A stretch of 64,000 nt of DNA from Candidatus Poribacteria bacterium (GCA_028821605.1 JAPPFM010000030.1:1-64000); one strand, 5' to 3'; shown: positions 35,601 to 42,522, counted from the first letter of the stretch. Notes: generated by a model not told the origin, from the letters alone. A program made the numbers and translations.

Positions 35601-36337
35601 TTCAGGGTACCGTTGTCAAAATCAACCCATCTGGTGCAGCTCTCCAATTAGAAAATGGCGTTGAAGGAGTAGTCAAGTGCGAAGATATGGGGTGGTTTAA
35701 TATCCACAACATTCACCCTTCAGAAATTGTAAAAAAGGGCGAGAAAATTAATGTTAAAATAATTGGTATTTTAGAAAAGGAAGGAGCGATTTCGCTAAGT
35801 ATAAGAGAGACACAGCCCAATCCTTGGACCCAAATACCTGAAAAATATAAAGTTGGCTCAATTGTGCGGGGGAAAATTGTCAGTCTCACTGATTCTGTTG
35901 CGTTTGCTGAACTGTCAAAAGGAATTCAAGGCTTAATTCGTATTTCTGAATTAGCAAATAGGCCGATTGAAAAACCAGAGGAAGTTGTGTCAGTTGGAGA
36001 CGAATTAAACCTGAAAGTGATTAAGTTTGATCCAGAAAAGAGGCAGATTGACTTGAGTTTGAAGGCAGCATCTTGGGAAGAATTTACTAAGAATAATAAA
36101 GTTGGCTCAATTGTGCGGGGGAAAATTGTCAGTCTCACTGATTCTGTTGCGTTTGCTGAACTGTCAAAAGGAATTCAAGGCTTAATTCGTATTTCTGAAT
36201 TAGCAAATAGGCCGATTGAAAAACCAGAGGAAGTTGTATCAGTTGGAGACGAATTAAACCTGAAAGTGATTGAGGTGGATGTTGTGGAAAAAAGACGAAT
36301 TAATTTGAGTTTAAGAGCGGTAGTTAAGGAGTCATGA
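32699..36337 (+). CDS. DUF262 protein fused to seven S1 RNA-binding domains
   Basis: A 1,212-residue protein. Residues 1-460 are DUF262 (VPLYQRRYVWNKTNWKTLW, HFTGPIVT, EVIDGQQRLTTFQIIF, ARSLSEFDYLRNNLF-like text). Residues about 500-600 resemble a DUF1524 C-terminal half (LGNLTFCWENDTRQ, KLKLNSEICNKSEWDLNEID) but lack the His-Glu catalytic motif. From about 615 to the end are seven S1 domains starting near residues 616, 703, 788, 875, 960, 1049 and 1133. They have the VGSxVxGxI...FGxFxEL...GLIHISEL pattern and QPDPW linkers as in ribosomal protein S1. The last two are almost identical in DNA. RNA binding is likely. The function is unknown, possibly an RNA-sensing or RNA-targeting defence effector. 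Confidence 0.85.
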   Translation: MNSTRASVHSLFRNKVQYQVPLYQRRYVWNKTNWKTLWENILDQKKLKAVGDRGHFTGPIVTRLIEKQQNRFEVIDGQQRLTTFQIIFCVIRDLCSKSPSLCQFEKDAEDHVRNDDIAIENLRLQDPLSELPEPIYKFIPTDYDNLAFKKIVQREYGRAILAASSVEEARVKVFGEEKFSHRILDTYDYFYMVITDLEEISNEIPNLLETIKNNLDLVQITPGRSQQAEKIFESVNATGRSLSEFDYLRNNLFLRADDKSVTLYKYLWFENDPDYDWSDNRLESFFQAFLMAKLGPDALNDDAKLFDVYEQNLVIPNVENEFEDIKNFAGTYKKLDVDPDMLDVDPEFKTRMQFYEDLRVYENEESYLDFESQHYYNVTVVRAFIMHLQEELKRPRSEILKVLEILESYIVRRMLVDTVTGRYAYNTIKAFFRNLCKPEEFTLDSLEEHLASGQSWISNNVVENWFKGNEYHYQSDWFAQALGFTERYIFYRIENWKRMDAGEKPLNFTAKEFPISRKRVRTLTQLSYNEDAWASLGNLTFCWENDTRQGRNKFDEKKLWGNEVNRKLKLNSEICNKSEWDLNEIDDRERELFFIFREIWKENSIIEKRREDIKKKYQVGSEVLGRVVNIVKFGVFVELELGIDGLVHVSEMVWTSRKVEPAEIVSKGESVTVKILEISEKEQRIRLSLKRMQPDPWVEAAEKYKAGSVVKGRIVELTDFGAFAELGEGIEGLIHISELSYRRVEKPEAIISRGEELYLKVIELDPKERRVSLSLKAMQPDPWEEVVNKYKVGSVVKGKIVKFTRYGVIIELEEGIRGLIYNSELAYRHIKNPEDVVSLGQKLDLKVIRLDRKARGIRLSLKQTQHDPWVEVWGKYEVGSVVRGKIVDILDRGVYVELNEEITTFIHISELAYRQIENPDEIVSVGEKYMLKVIELDMQKRRISLSLKAMQPDPWENIKTKYPVGSEVQGTVVKINPSGAALQLENGVEGVVKCEDMGWFNIHNIHPSEIVKKGEKINVKIIGILEKEGAISLSIRETQPNPWTQIPEKYKVGSIVRGKIVSLTDSVAFAELSKGIQGLIRISELANRPIEKPEEVVSVGDELNLKVIKFDPEKRQIDLSLKAASWEEFTKNNKVGSIVRGKIVSLTDSVAFAELSKGIQGLIRISELANRPIEKPEEVVSVGDELNLKVIEVDVVEKRRINLSLRAVVKES
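35849..36271 (+). repeat. Near-identical tandem S1-domain units inside the DUF262-S1 gene
   Basis: Bases 35849-36022 and 36098-36271 (174 bases each, offset 249) differ at one position by eye, a G/A in the GTTGTRTCAG phrase. The offset is a multiple of three, so the frame is kept. This is a very recent internal duplication adding one S1 domain. Confidence 0.9.
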
Positions 36338-36443
36338 AGAAACCGTTACCTCGAAACCGCCGAGTCGATAAAAAAAACACTAACAAACCCAAGAGCTGAA
36401 CCTTGTCTAAGCCTGACACTCCTGCAATAATATTTAGCAAGGT

Positions 36444-37247
36444 TTATTCAGCTTTCTTCCCAAAGTGAATTGCAACGATTCCGAAAGTTTTTCGATAATA
36501 CTGTACATCTGTCAATCCACACTGCTCCATCACCGTTTTCAGCGCATCGCAATTCGGAAATTTCATAACTGAACGGGGGAGATACCCGTACGCATCGTCT
36601 TTGTTACGTGAGATTAAGTTCCCCACGAAGGGTAATATCTTTGTAAAATAGAAATAGTAAAGACTCCGAAATAGTGGATTCACGGGTTGTGTAAACTCTA
36701 AGATAACGACCCGACCTCCCGGCGCGGCAACGCGTGTCATCTCACGTATCCCCATCTCTAAATCTACAACGTTCCGAATGCCGAAGCCTACAGAGACGAC
36801 ATCGAAAGTATCGTCCAAAAAGGGCAGAATGAGGGTATCCGCTGCCAGGAAACGGGGGCTGGCAGAAGGGGTTGGAAGGAGGGAAGGCGTTGGACTGGAA
36901 GGATGGAAAGGTGGAAGGTTGGGGTCCCCATCCTTCCCTTCTTCCATCCTTCCTCTCTTTTGTTCCCCTCTTCCAGTTCCGACTTTCTGATTTCCGATAA
37001 CGAGCATCTCGAAGCAGAAATCTGAACCGATGACAAAACCCTCCGCCCCAATTTTGTCCGAGTATGCAAGGGCAAGTTCACCCGTCCCTGTACAGACATC
37101 TAACACCTTGCTCGCTGTTTTGACATCACTGACCTTGACGGTTTCGTGTCGCCAACTTTTGTCGCGTTTGAGACTTAGCAATGTGTTGAGAAAATCGTAA
37201 TGACGCGCGATGACAGAAAATAAATTTTTTATCCTGTCTGCTTGCAT
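36444..37247 (-). CDS. ubiE: UbiE/MenG-type quinone methyltransferase with an in-frame repeat insert
   Basis: A 267-residue SAM methyltransferase for the C-methylation step of menaquinone or ubiquinone. FSVIARHYDFLNTLLSLKRD at the N-terminus, the SAM motif LDVCTGTGELAL, VSVGFGIRNV and the C-terminal KTFGIVAIHFGKK are all family hallmarks. A proline- and charge-rich stretch of about 42 residues (KVGTGRGEQKRGRMEEG to SASP) interrupts the core after the acidic-loop helix. It is encoded by a palindromic repeat. The ATG at 37247 is four bases after the pheT stop and is preferred to the longer frame overlapping pheT. It is probably part of the pheST transcript. Confidence 0.87.
   Translation of the reverse strand: MQADRIKNLFSVIARHYDFLNTLLSLKRDKSWRHETVKVSDVKTASKVLDVCTGTGELALAYSDKIGAEGFVIGSDFCFEMLVIGNQKVGTGRGEQKRGRMEEGKDGDPNLPPFHPSSPTPSLLPTPSASPRFLAADTLILPFLDDTFDVVSVGFGIRNVVDLEMGIREMTRVAAPGGRVVILEFTQPVNPLFRSLYYFYFTKILPFVGNLISRNKDDAYGYLPRSVMKFPNCDALKTVMEQCGLTDVQYYRKTFGIVAIHFGKKAE
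36855..36985. repeat. Purine/pyrimidine palindrome inserted in frame in ubiE
   Basis: On the plus strand a GA-rich arm (ctggaaggatggaaaggtgg onward, 36895-36923) faces a CT-rich arm (ccccatccttcccttcttcc onward, 36925-36953) around a GGGGTCCCC centre. Weaker GA/CT arms lie outside. The whole lies inside ubiE and keeps the frame. A similar GA/CT element occurs inside the ABC ATPase gene at 51066-51183. Confidence 0.7.
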
Positions 37248-37251
37248 AACC

Positions 37252-39705
37252 CTACATCCGTAGTTCCGCACCAAGTTCCTGATTGAGACGTTCAACAACC
37301 TTGTCGTGAAGGGCATTGACGGCTTTGTCTGTCAAGGTTTCGGTTGCGGAATGATAGGTGATAGTATAAGCGAGACTCTTCTTCCCTTCCGGGACCTGTT
37401 CCCCCTCATAAACGTCGAACAGACGAACCGACTCTACTACATCTCCACCGGTCGCATAGATAAGTTCTGTTGGCATATCTGATAATATCTCCTTATCCAC
37501 AACAATCGCAAGATCTCGTGCGACCTTCGGATAGATGGAGATTGGCTCGAAACGTTTGGTAAACACTGCAATGTCTACCAAGCCTTCAAGGTCGAATTCA
37601 AAGAGATACGCCTTATACGGTAGGTCATAATTTTCGAGAACCTGTGGATGTGCTTCTCCGAAAGTACCGAGTTGTCTATCCCCTAATAGCACCGCTGCAT
37701 TTCTACCTGGATGGAAGGTTGGTGTGTCTGCTTTCTGCAGGGTGTAATCGGCAATACCGCACACTTCGAGTATTCCTTCCACGAGACCTTTGATGTCGAA
37801 GAAATCCGGTTGTCGATACGGGTTGCTGTAGATGCCTTCGCCAATCTGTCCGGCGAGGATACCTGTAACGCGCTCCGGTTCAAGAGACGCGATTCGGAGA
37901 TCGCTTCTACCGTTTTGGTTATTATGAATGAAAACACTTCCTATTTCAAAGAGTGCGATAGTATCTATTTGGTGATTGCGGTTGTGTTGTGCGTTCTCCA
38001 GTAGACTTGGCAGCAATGTTGTACGAAGCACCGACATCTCTGGACTCAAGGGGTTTCGCAACTTTACGGTATCGCGAAGCGGATCATTCGCATTCAACCG
38101 AATTTTGTCAAAGCAGTTGGGATCACAAAAACTGTAGTTCACCGCCTCCATCATTCCGGCAGCGAGGAGAAAACGCTTTATACGGTTGTGGACTTCTGTC
38201 TTTGGGTTCGGCGGTGGTACCGGAATATCGCCTTTGGGCAGTGTTGTCGGGATATTGTCGTAACCGTAGACCCGCGCGATTTCCTCAATGAGGTCGATTT
38301 CGCGAGTAAGGTCTGACCTGAACGTCGGTACAGTGACCTGATAAACATCTCCTGAAGTTTCTACATCAAAGTCGAGACGATTCAAAATCTGCACCATTTC
38401 CGCCGTTTCAATTGTAGTCCCTAATATGAAATTGACGCGTTCGGGACGCAGTTGAATTCGGGTTAAGGGCTGCTGCCCCGGGTAGACATCAACAGCACCT
38501 TCACAGACAGTGCCACCTGCCAACTCAGCGATGAGTTGCGCTGCGCGGTCGAGGGCAGCGATGACTACGCCCGGATCGGCACCACGTTCAAATCTGTAGG
38601 AGGCTTCCGTGCTTATTCCCAACGCTTTTGCGGTAGCACGAACACTTGACGGATTAAAATAAGCACTCTCCAATAGGACATCACAGGTCGTTTCTGTGAT
38701 CTCAGAATCGTAGCCACCCATAATTCCAGCAAGTGCGACGGACTTTTCGGCATCAGCGATGACGAGCATATCAGCGGTGAGTTCGCGTTCAACTTCGTCA
38801 AGTGTTGTTAGTTGTTCACCGTCCACTGCGCGGCGCACAACGATACGCCTCAGGGCGCAGCTTGCAAGCCCATATTTAACGGCTGTGAGTTTGTGATAAT
38901 CGAAAGCGTGGAGCGGTTGCCCATATTCCATCAGGACGAAGTTCGTAATATCGACAATGTTGTTAATAACACCGACACCAACAGATTCGAGACGTTGTTG
39001 CAGCCATGCAGGGGATTCTCCAACTTTAATACCTTGAATGACGCGTGCTGCGTAACGCGGGCAGAGATCTGGCGCGTCGATTGTCACAGAGGTTAGTTCT
39101 TGGATATCAGTTTCACTTTCCTTCAGATCAACAGATGGAAGTTTTAAGGGATTTCCGGTTTCCGCTCGGATTTCGCGAGCGATACCGATCAGACTGAGGC
39201 AATCGGGACGGTTAGGAGTAATTTCAAGTTCAAACACAACATCGTCCAATCTGAGAGCCTCTGAGAGCGGTGTACCAAGAGGTGTATCTGCTGGCAATTC
39301 CATTAAACCGGCTGCATCGTCGGAGAGTCCTAACTCCTTTTCAGAGCAGAGCATTCCTTGCGAAGTTTCGCCACGCAGTTTGGCGCGTTTGATTGTTAAA
39401 CCGATGGGCAGTGTCGCCCCGATTGTAGCGACGGGGGCAAGCATGCCCTCTCGGACGTTCGGTGCCCCGCAAACGATCTGGAGTTCTTCCACCTCGCCAA
39501 CATCTACCTGACAAAGAACAAGTTTGTCAGCATTTGGATGTGGTCGAATAGAGGAAACACTGCCGACGACGACACCTTCAAGTCCAGCACCGAGCTGCTT
39601 GATGGATTCAACCTCAATCCCTAACATTGTGAGTCGGTCAGCGAGTTCGCTTGGAGAAAGGTCAAAGTCGATGTAAGTTTTAAGCCAATTCAGGGTTACG
39701 TTCAT
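37252..39705 (-). CDS. pheT: Phenylalanyl-tRNA synthetase beta subunit
   Basis: An 817-residue PheT. MNVTLNWLKTYIDFDLSPSELADRL starts the protein, followed by the tRNA-binding EMAP-like domain (residues about 40-150), B3/B4, B5 (RAAQLIAELAGG onward), the class-II-like core and a C-terminal FDX-ACB anticodon domain (VYEGEQVPEGKKSLAYTI). In complex with PheS it charges tRNA-Phe. Between HAFDYHKL and RIVVRRAVDGE about a dozen residues (TAVKYGLASCALR) are extra compared with usual PheT; their DNA is an interspersed repeat. It follows pheS with a 72-base gap and precedes ubiE. Confidence 0.95.
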   Translation of the reverse strand: MNVTLNWLKTYIDFDLSPSELADRLTMLGIEVESIKQLGAGLEGVVVGSVSSIRPHPNADKLVLCQVDVGEVEELQIVCGAPNVREGMLAPVATIGATLPIGLTIKRAKLRGETSQGMLCSEKELGLSDDAAGLMELPADTPLGTPLSEALRLDDVVFELEITPNRPDCLSLIGIAREIRAETGNPLKLPSVDLKESETDIQELTSVTIDAPDLCPRYAARVIQGIKVGESPAWLQQRLESVGVGVINNIVDITNFVLMEYGQPLHAFDYHKLTAVKYGLASCALRRIVVRRAVDGEQLTTLDEVERELTADMLVIADAEKSVALAGIMGGYDSEITETTCDVLLESAYFNPSSVRATAKALGISTEASYRFERGADPGVVIAALDRAAQLIAELAGGTVCEGAVDVYPGQQPLTRIQLRPERVNFILGTTIETAEMVQILNRLDFDVETSGDVYQVTVPTFRSDLTREIDLIEEIARVYGYDNIPTTLPKGDIPVPPPNPKTEVHNRIKRFLLAAGMMEAVNYSFCDPNCFDKIRLNANDPLRDTVKLRNPLSPEMSVLRTTLLPSLLENAQHNRNHQIDTIALFEIGSVFIHNNQNGRSDLRIASLEPERVTGILAGQIGEGIYSNPYRQPDFFDIKGLVEGILEVCGIADYTLQKADTPTFHPGRNAAVLLGDRQLGTFGEAHPQVLENYDLPYKAYLFEFDLEGLVDIAVFTKRFEPISIYPKVARDLAIVVDKEILSDMPTELIYATGGDVVESVRLFDVYEGEQVPEGKKSLAYTITYHSATETLTDKAVNALHDKVVERLNQELGAELRM
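38846..38880. repeat. 'gcttgcaagc' repeat copy inserted in frame in pheT
   Basis: The text gggcgcagcttgcaagccca then tattt closely matches copies in the infC leader (42441-42515) and just upstream of the endonuclease IV gene (45575-45640). Here it adds about 12 codons to pheT without breaking the frame. Confidence 0.65.
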
Positions 39706-39739
39706 GTATAAAGTCCTTCGTTACGGCACATGAAAAGTC

Positions 39740-39754
39740 GGGGTTACAAACCCC
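39740..39754. repeat. Short palindrome between pheS and pheT
   Basis: GGGGTTaCAAACCCC followed by acctac is a small palindrome of the same general type as the one at 715-735. It lies in the 72-base pheS-pheT gap and no gene is affected. Confidence 0.45.
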
Positions 39755-39777
39755 ACCTACAAAAATACCTATTACTT

Positions 39778-40794
39778 TTAGAACTGGCGGAGGAAACGGA
39801 GGTCGTTCTCATAGAGGGTGCGGATGTCCGGGATGCGGAATTGGAGATTTGCGAGCCTCTCCACTCCCATACCGAAGGCGAACCCCGTTACTTGCTCTGG
39901 GTCGTAGTTCACGGCTTCAAATACCGATGGATCGACGGCACCTGCTCCCAATATTTCAACCCATCCTGTACCGCCGCAACTCCGACACCCTTTTCCTTGA
40001 CAGACGGCACAGGAAATGTCCATCTCCGCGCTCGGTTCTGTAAAAGGAAAGAAATGGGGGCGGAATCGCATCTGTGTTTGGTCACCGAACATCTGACGGG
40101 CAAACGAGGTCAGAATCCCCTTTAGGTCACTAAAGGTGGCGTGCTTGTCCACGAGGAGACCTTCTACCTGATGGAACATCGGCGTGTGTGAGACATCATA
40201 ATCTACACGATAGCATTTCCCCGGCACGATAATTCGGACGGGTGGTTTCTGATTTTCCATGGTGCGGATCTGGACAGGCGAGGTATGGGTACGTAACAGG
40301 TGTCCGTCCATTAGGTAAAAGGTATCATGTAAGTCGCGAGCCGGATGATCGGCGGGTGTGTTCAAGGCATCGAAGTTGTAATATTCGGTCTCAATGTCTG
40401 GTCCTGTCACCACTTCAAACCCCATTTGGCGGAAAATCGCCTCAATTCGCTCCAGAGTTTGCATCACGGGGTGTGCTTTCCCGTAGGCAGGCTTTCGTCC
40501 GGGAAGCGTGATGTCAACGGCTTCCGCCTCAAGCTGCTGTTCCTGTTGTTGGCGATCCAATGCCTGCTTTGCCGCTTGATACGCTTCTGTGAGCGTAGCA
40601 CGGACCTCATTTGCAAGTTTGCCGATCTCTGGGCGCTCCTCTGCGGAAAGCGTTTTTATTCCTTTGCTGACCTCGGTTAGTTTACTTCTGGGTCCAAGAT
40701 AGGTAATTCGGAACGATTCAAGCTCGTCCGATGTTTGCACCGATTTCAAAGCTTCAAGAGCCTCTGCTTGAATCGCTTGTAATTCTACTTTCAT
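39778..40794 (-). CDS. pheS: Phenylalanyl-tRNA synthetase alpha subunit
   Basis: A 338-residue PheS. The N-terminal coiled coil (residues 1-90) is followed by the class II core: HPVMQTLERIEAIFRQMGFEV, HPARDLHDTFYL, the Phe-pocket and motif 2 region RVDYDVSHTPMFHQVEGLL, and the C-terminal FGMGVERLANLQF. An internal zinc-ribbon-like CxxC pair (CAVCQGKGCRSCGG) occurs in the segment before the end, as in a number of bacterial PheS. The start ATG follows AAGGA by 11 bases. It is preceded by a phenylalanine T-box leader. Confidence 0.95.
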   Translation of the reverse strand: MKVELQAIQAEALEALKSVQTSDELESFRITYLGPRSKLTEVSKGIKTLSAEERPEIGKLANEVRATLTEAYQAAKQALDRQQQEQQLEAEAVDITLPGRKPAYGKAHPVMQTLERIEAIFRQMGFEVVTGPDIETEYYNFDALNTPADHPARDLHDTFYLMDGHLLRTHTSPVQIRTMENQKPPVRIIVPGKCYRVDYDVSHTPMFHQVEGLLVDKHATFSDLKGILTSFARQMFGDQTQMRFRPHFFPFTEPSAEMDISCAVCQGKGCRSCGGTGWVEILGAGAVDPSVFEAVNYDPEQVTGFAFGMGVERLANLQFRIPDIRTLYENDLRFLRQF

Positions 40795-40832
40795 ATTTTT
40801 AATTTTCCTTTAACCAACAACTGACGACCATA

Positions 40833-40893
40833 AAAAAACGCCTATCACTTCGCTCCATAAGGATTGATTTCCTTATGGGGACGAAAGCGATAG
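40833..40893 (-). terminator. Rho-independent terminator of the pheS T-box leader
   Basis: On the minus strand CTATCGCTTTCG and CCATAAGG arms fold back on CCTTATGG and GCGAAGTGATAG, followed by GCG and seven T residues. It ends about 38 bases before the pheS start codon, and its left arm is where the competing antiterminator would form. Confidence 0.88.
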
Positions 40894-41070
40894 ACATCTA
40901 CTTCCGCGGTACCACCCCGCTTGACAGATTCATGGAATCTGTCCGCTTCATTATTTCTTTTCAAACAGCTCCAGGATGAAATTCAGTAGTTGCTCTCAAA
41001 ACCGTGCTTCCAGCCGATGACACGGTCTCTCTGGTTGAGAGATCTCAACTACTTACATAGGTCCCTTCGT
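40833..41070 (-). promoter_or_regulatory. T-box leader (tRNA-Phe responsive) upstream of pheS
   Basis: On the minus strand the leader runs from the AGTAGTTG...CAACTACT stem (about 41052 to 40983) through a specifier region GAATTTCATCC, with the Phe codon UUC at 40980-40978. The T-box sequence GGTGGTACCGCGG lies at 40916-40904, and the terminator follows. Uncharged tRNA-Phe would pair its anticodon with UUC and its NCCA end with the T-box, favouring antitermination and pheST expression. All three landmarks are in the correct order and spacing. Confidence 0.88.
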
Positions 41071-41125
41071 AGCTTTTTATGTATTAATTCGTTACGATAT
41101 GCAAATTAACGGCAGTTGTGTTAGC

Positions 41126-41473
41126 CTACCCTTTTGCGAGGGTAACAAGCTGCCCGAAACCAGCCTCGTCATTCACTGCGATGTCGGCGAGGACTTTTCG
41201 ATCCAGTTCAATACCGGCGGTTTTGAGTCCATGGATAAACCGGCTATAGGTGAGTCCGTGCAATCTGGCGGCGGCGTTAATCCTTGCAATCCAAAGTCGC
41301 CGAAAATCGCGTTTCCGTGCACGTCTATGTGCGTAGGCGTGGTTCCAACCTTTCTCTACCGCTTCTTTAGCGGTTCGCTTGAGGTTATTCCTGCCCCCGC
41401 GATAGCCTTTGGAATGCTTAAGTATCCGGCTACGGCGTTTACGGCGGACACTCCCTGTTTTTACTCGTGCCAT
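41126..41473 (-). CDS. rplT: 50S ribosomal protein L20
   Basis: A 115-residue L20 protein, essential for early 50S assembly. [19 protein letters not shown] at the start, [18 protein letters not shown], and [20 protein letters not shown] are diagnostic. In many bacteria L20 also represses its own operon through the leader mRNA. It is the third gene of infC-rpmI-rplT, ending about 56 bases before the pheS T-box begins, so the ribosomal genes and pheST are probably controlled separately. Confidence 0.96.
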   Translation of the reverse strand: MARVKTGSVRRKRRSRILKHSKGYRGGRNNLKRTAKEAVEKGWNHAYAHRRARKRDFRRLWIARINAAARLHGLTYSRFIHGLKTAGIELDRKVLADIAVNDEAGFGQLVTLAKG

Positions 41474-41561
41474 TTAAAGCTCCTATTGCGACCGTCAATG
41501 TTATCAGCGATCGCATCCACAATTCACCCGGATACGCGCGTAGATACCGGGTATTCAGGAT

Positions 41562-41756
41562 TTATTTATGAATGAGGCGTTTCAAACGTTTCTCGTTGCT
41601 GGGATCAACAAGGGTTGCTTGTCGCAGTCTGCGTTTGCGCTTTGCTGATTTTGAAATGAACAGGTGTCCTGCGTATGCGCGCTTGCGACGAATTCTACCT
41701 TTCGACGTGAATTTGAAACGTTTCGCTGCGCCTTTATGCGTTTTCATTTTCGGCAT
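41562..41756 (-). CDS. rpmI: 50S ribosomal protein L35
   Basis: A 64-residue L35 with the typical MPKMKTHKGAAKRFKFTSKG start and basic tail (RLKRLIHK). It lies between infC and rplT, 88 bases before rplT, in the canonical order. A hairpin (CCCCGTAA...TTATACGGGG) lies in the 120-base infC-rpmI gap and could be a regulatory stem, though no L20 site was confirmed. Confidence 0.95.
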   Translation of the reverse strand: MPKMKTHKGAAKRFKFTSKGRIRRKRAYAGHLFISKSAKRKRRLRQATLVDPSNEKRLKRLIHK

Positions 41757-41876
41757 TAGAATATCCTTGAAAGTATTGTGTCCAGAGGTCGCTGCAGCAA
41801 AAAGAAAAGTGTCGTGACCGTTAGATTGCCCGTATAAAAAATTACGGGGAAAAACACGAGTACGACAACAGAAGTA

Positions 41877-42422
41877 TTACGCAGATTTCGGTGCGAGGAT
41901 CATTGACATGATGCGGGTTTCCAAGCGTGGTGGTTGTTCCACATCAGCAATTTCTTCCAGATCGTCTTTGAGGCGTGCAAGTAAATTCTTGCCAAGCTCG
42001 GTATGGAGCATCTCACGTCCCCGAAACCGGACAGTCGCGCGAACCTTCCAGCCGTTTTTTAGGAAATCCTCAACGTGCCGCTTTTTGAACTGGTAGTCGT
42101 GTTCAGCAGTATCTGGACGGAACTGCATCCCTTTCAGGACCACCTTCGTCTGTTTCTTTCGAGCCTCACGAGCGCGTTTGTTTTTCTCATACTGATACTT
42201 CCCGTAATCCATAATCTTACAAACCGGCGGGGTGGCGTTCGGTGAAACCTCGACCAAATCCAATCCAACCTCTTCGGCAAGTTTCATGGCATCGCGGGGA
42301 GACATGACTCCCAACTGCTTGTTCTCGTGATCTATCAGTAAGATTTCCTTAGCTCGAATCTGATAATTAGAACGACTCTGTCTTTCCTTCGTCCTCTGTG
42401 TACGTCTGCCTTTGTAGTGTAT
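41877..42422 (-). CDS. infC: Translation initiation factor IF-3, probable AUA start
   Basis: A 181-residue IF-3 if started at the ATA at 42422-42420. From the first in-frame ATG (42314) the protein would lack the conserved N-terminal stretch QIRAKEILLIDHENKQLG, which is plainly encoded upstream in the same frame. That frame has no ATG or GTG before a TGA stop, and its only TTG falls inside the conserved stretch. An ATA lies six bases after GGGGGTG, a strong ribosome site. The deduced N-terminus HYKGRRTQR has the basic layout seen in E. coli IF-3, whose gene starts at AUU. Non-AUG starts are how IF-3 limits its own synthesis. The C-terminal domain (DTAEHDYQFKKRHVEDFL) is normal. Confidence 0.88.
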   Translation of the reverse strand: MHYKGRRTQRTKERQSRSNYQIRAKEILLIDHENKQLGVMSPRDAMKLAEEVGLDLVEVSPNATPPVCKIMDYGKYQYEKNKRAREARKKQTKVVLKGMQFRPDTAEHDYQFKKRHVEDFLKNGWKVRATVRFRGREMLHTELGKNLLARLKDDLEEIADVEQPPRLETRIMSMILAPKSA

Positions 42423-42440
42423 TTTTCACACCCCCAAGTA

Positions 42441-42515
42441 AAGGCGCTACAGCGCGCCGCTCGCAAGCCCACATCAAGACTGTAAAGCATAGCTTGCAAG
42501 CCCATATTAAAACGG
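42441..42515. repeat. Double 'gcttgcaagcccat' repeat in the infC leader
   Basis: Two related units lie side by side: gccgctcgcaagcccacat and atagcttgcaagcccatatt. The second is shared with the copy inside pheT (38846-38880). It sits upstream of the infC ribosome site and could fold into the leader RNA. Confidence 0.6.
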
Positions 42516-42522
42516 AAGCGAC

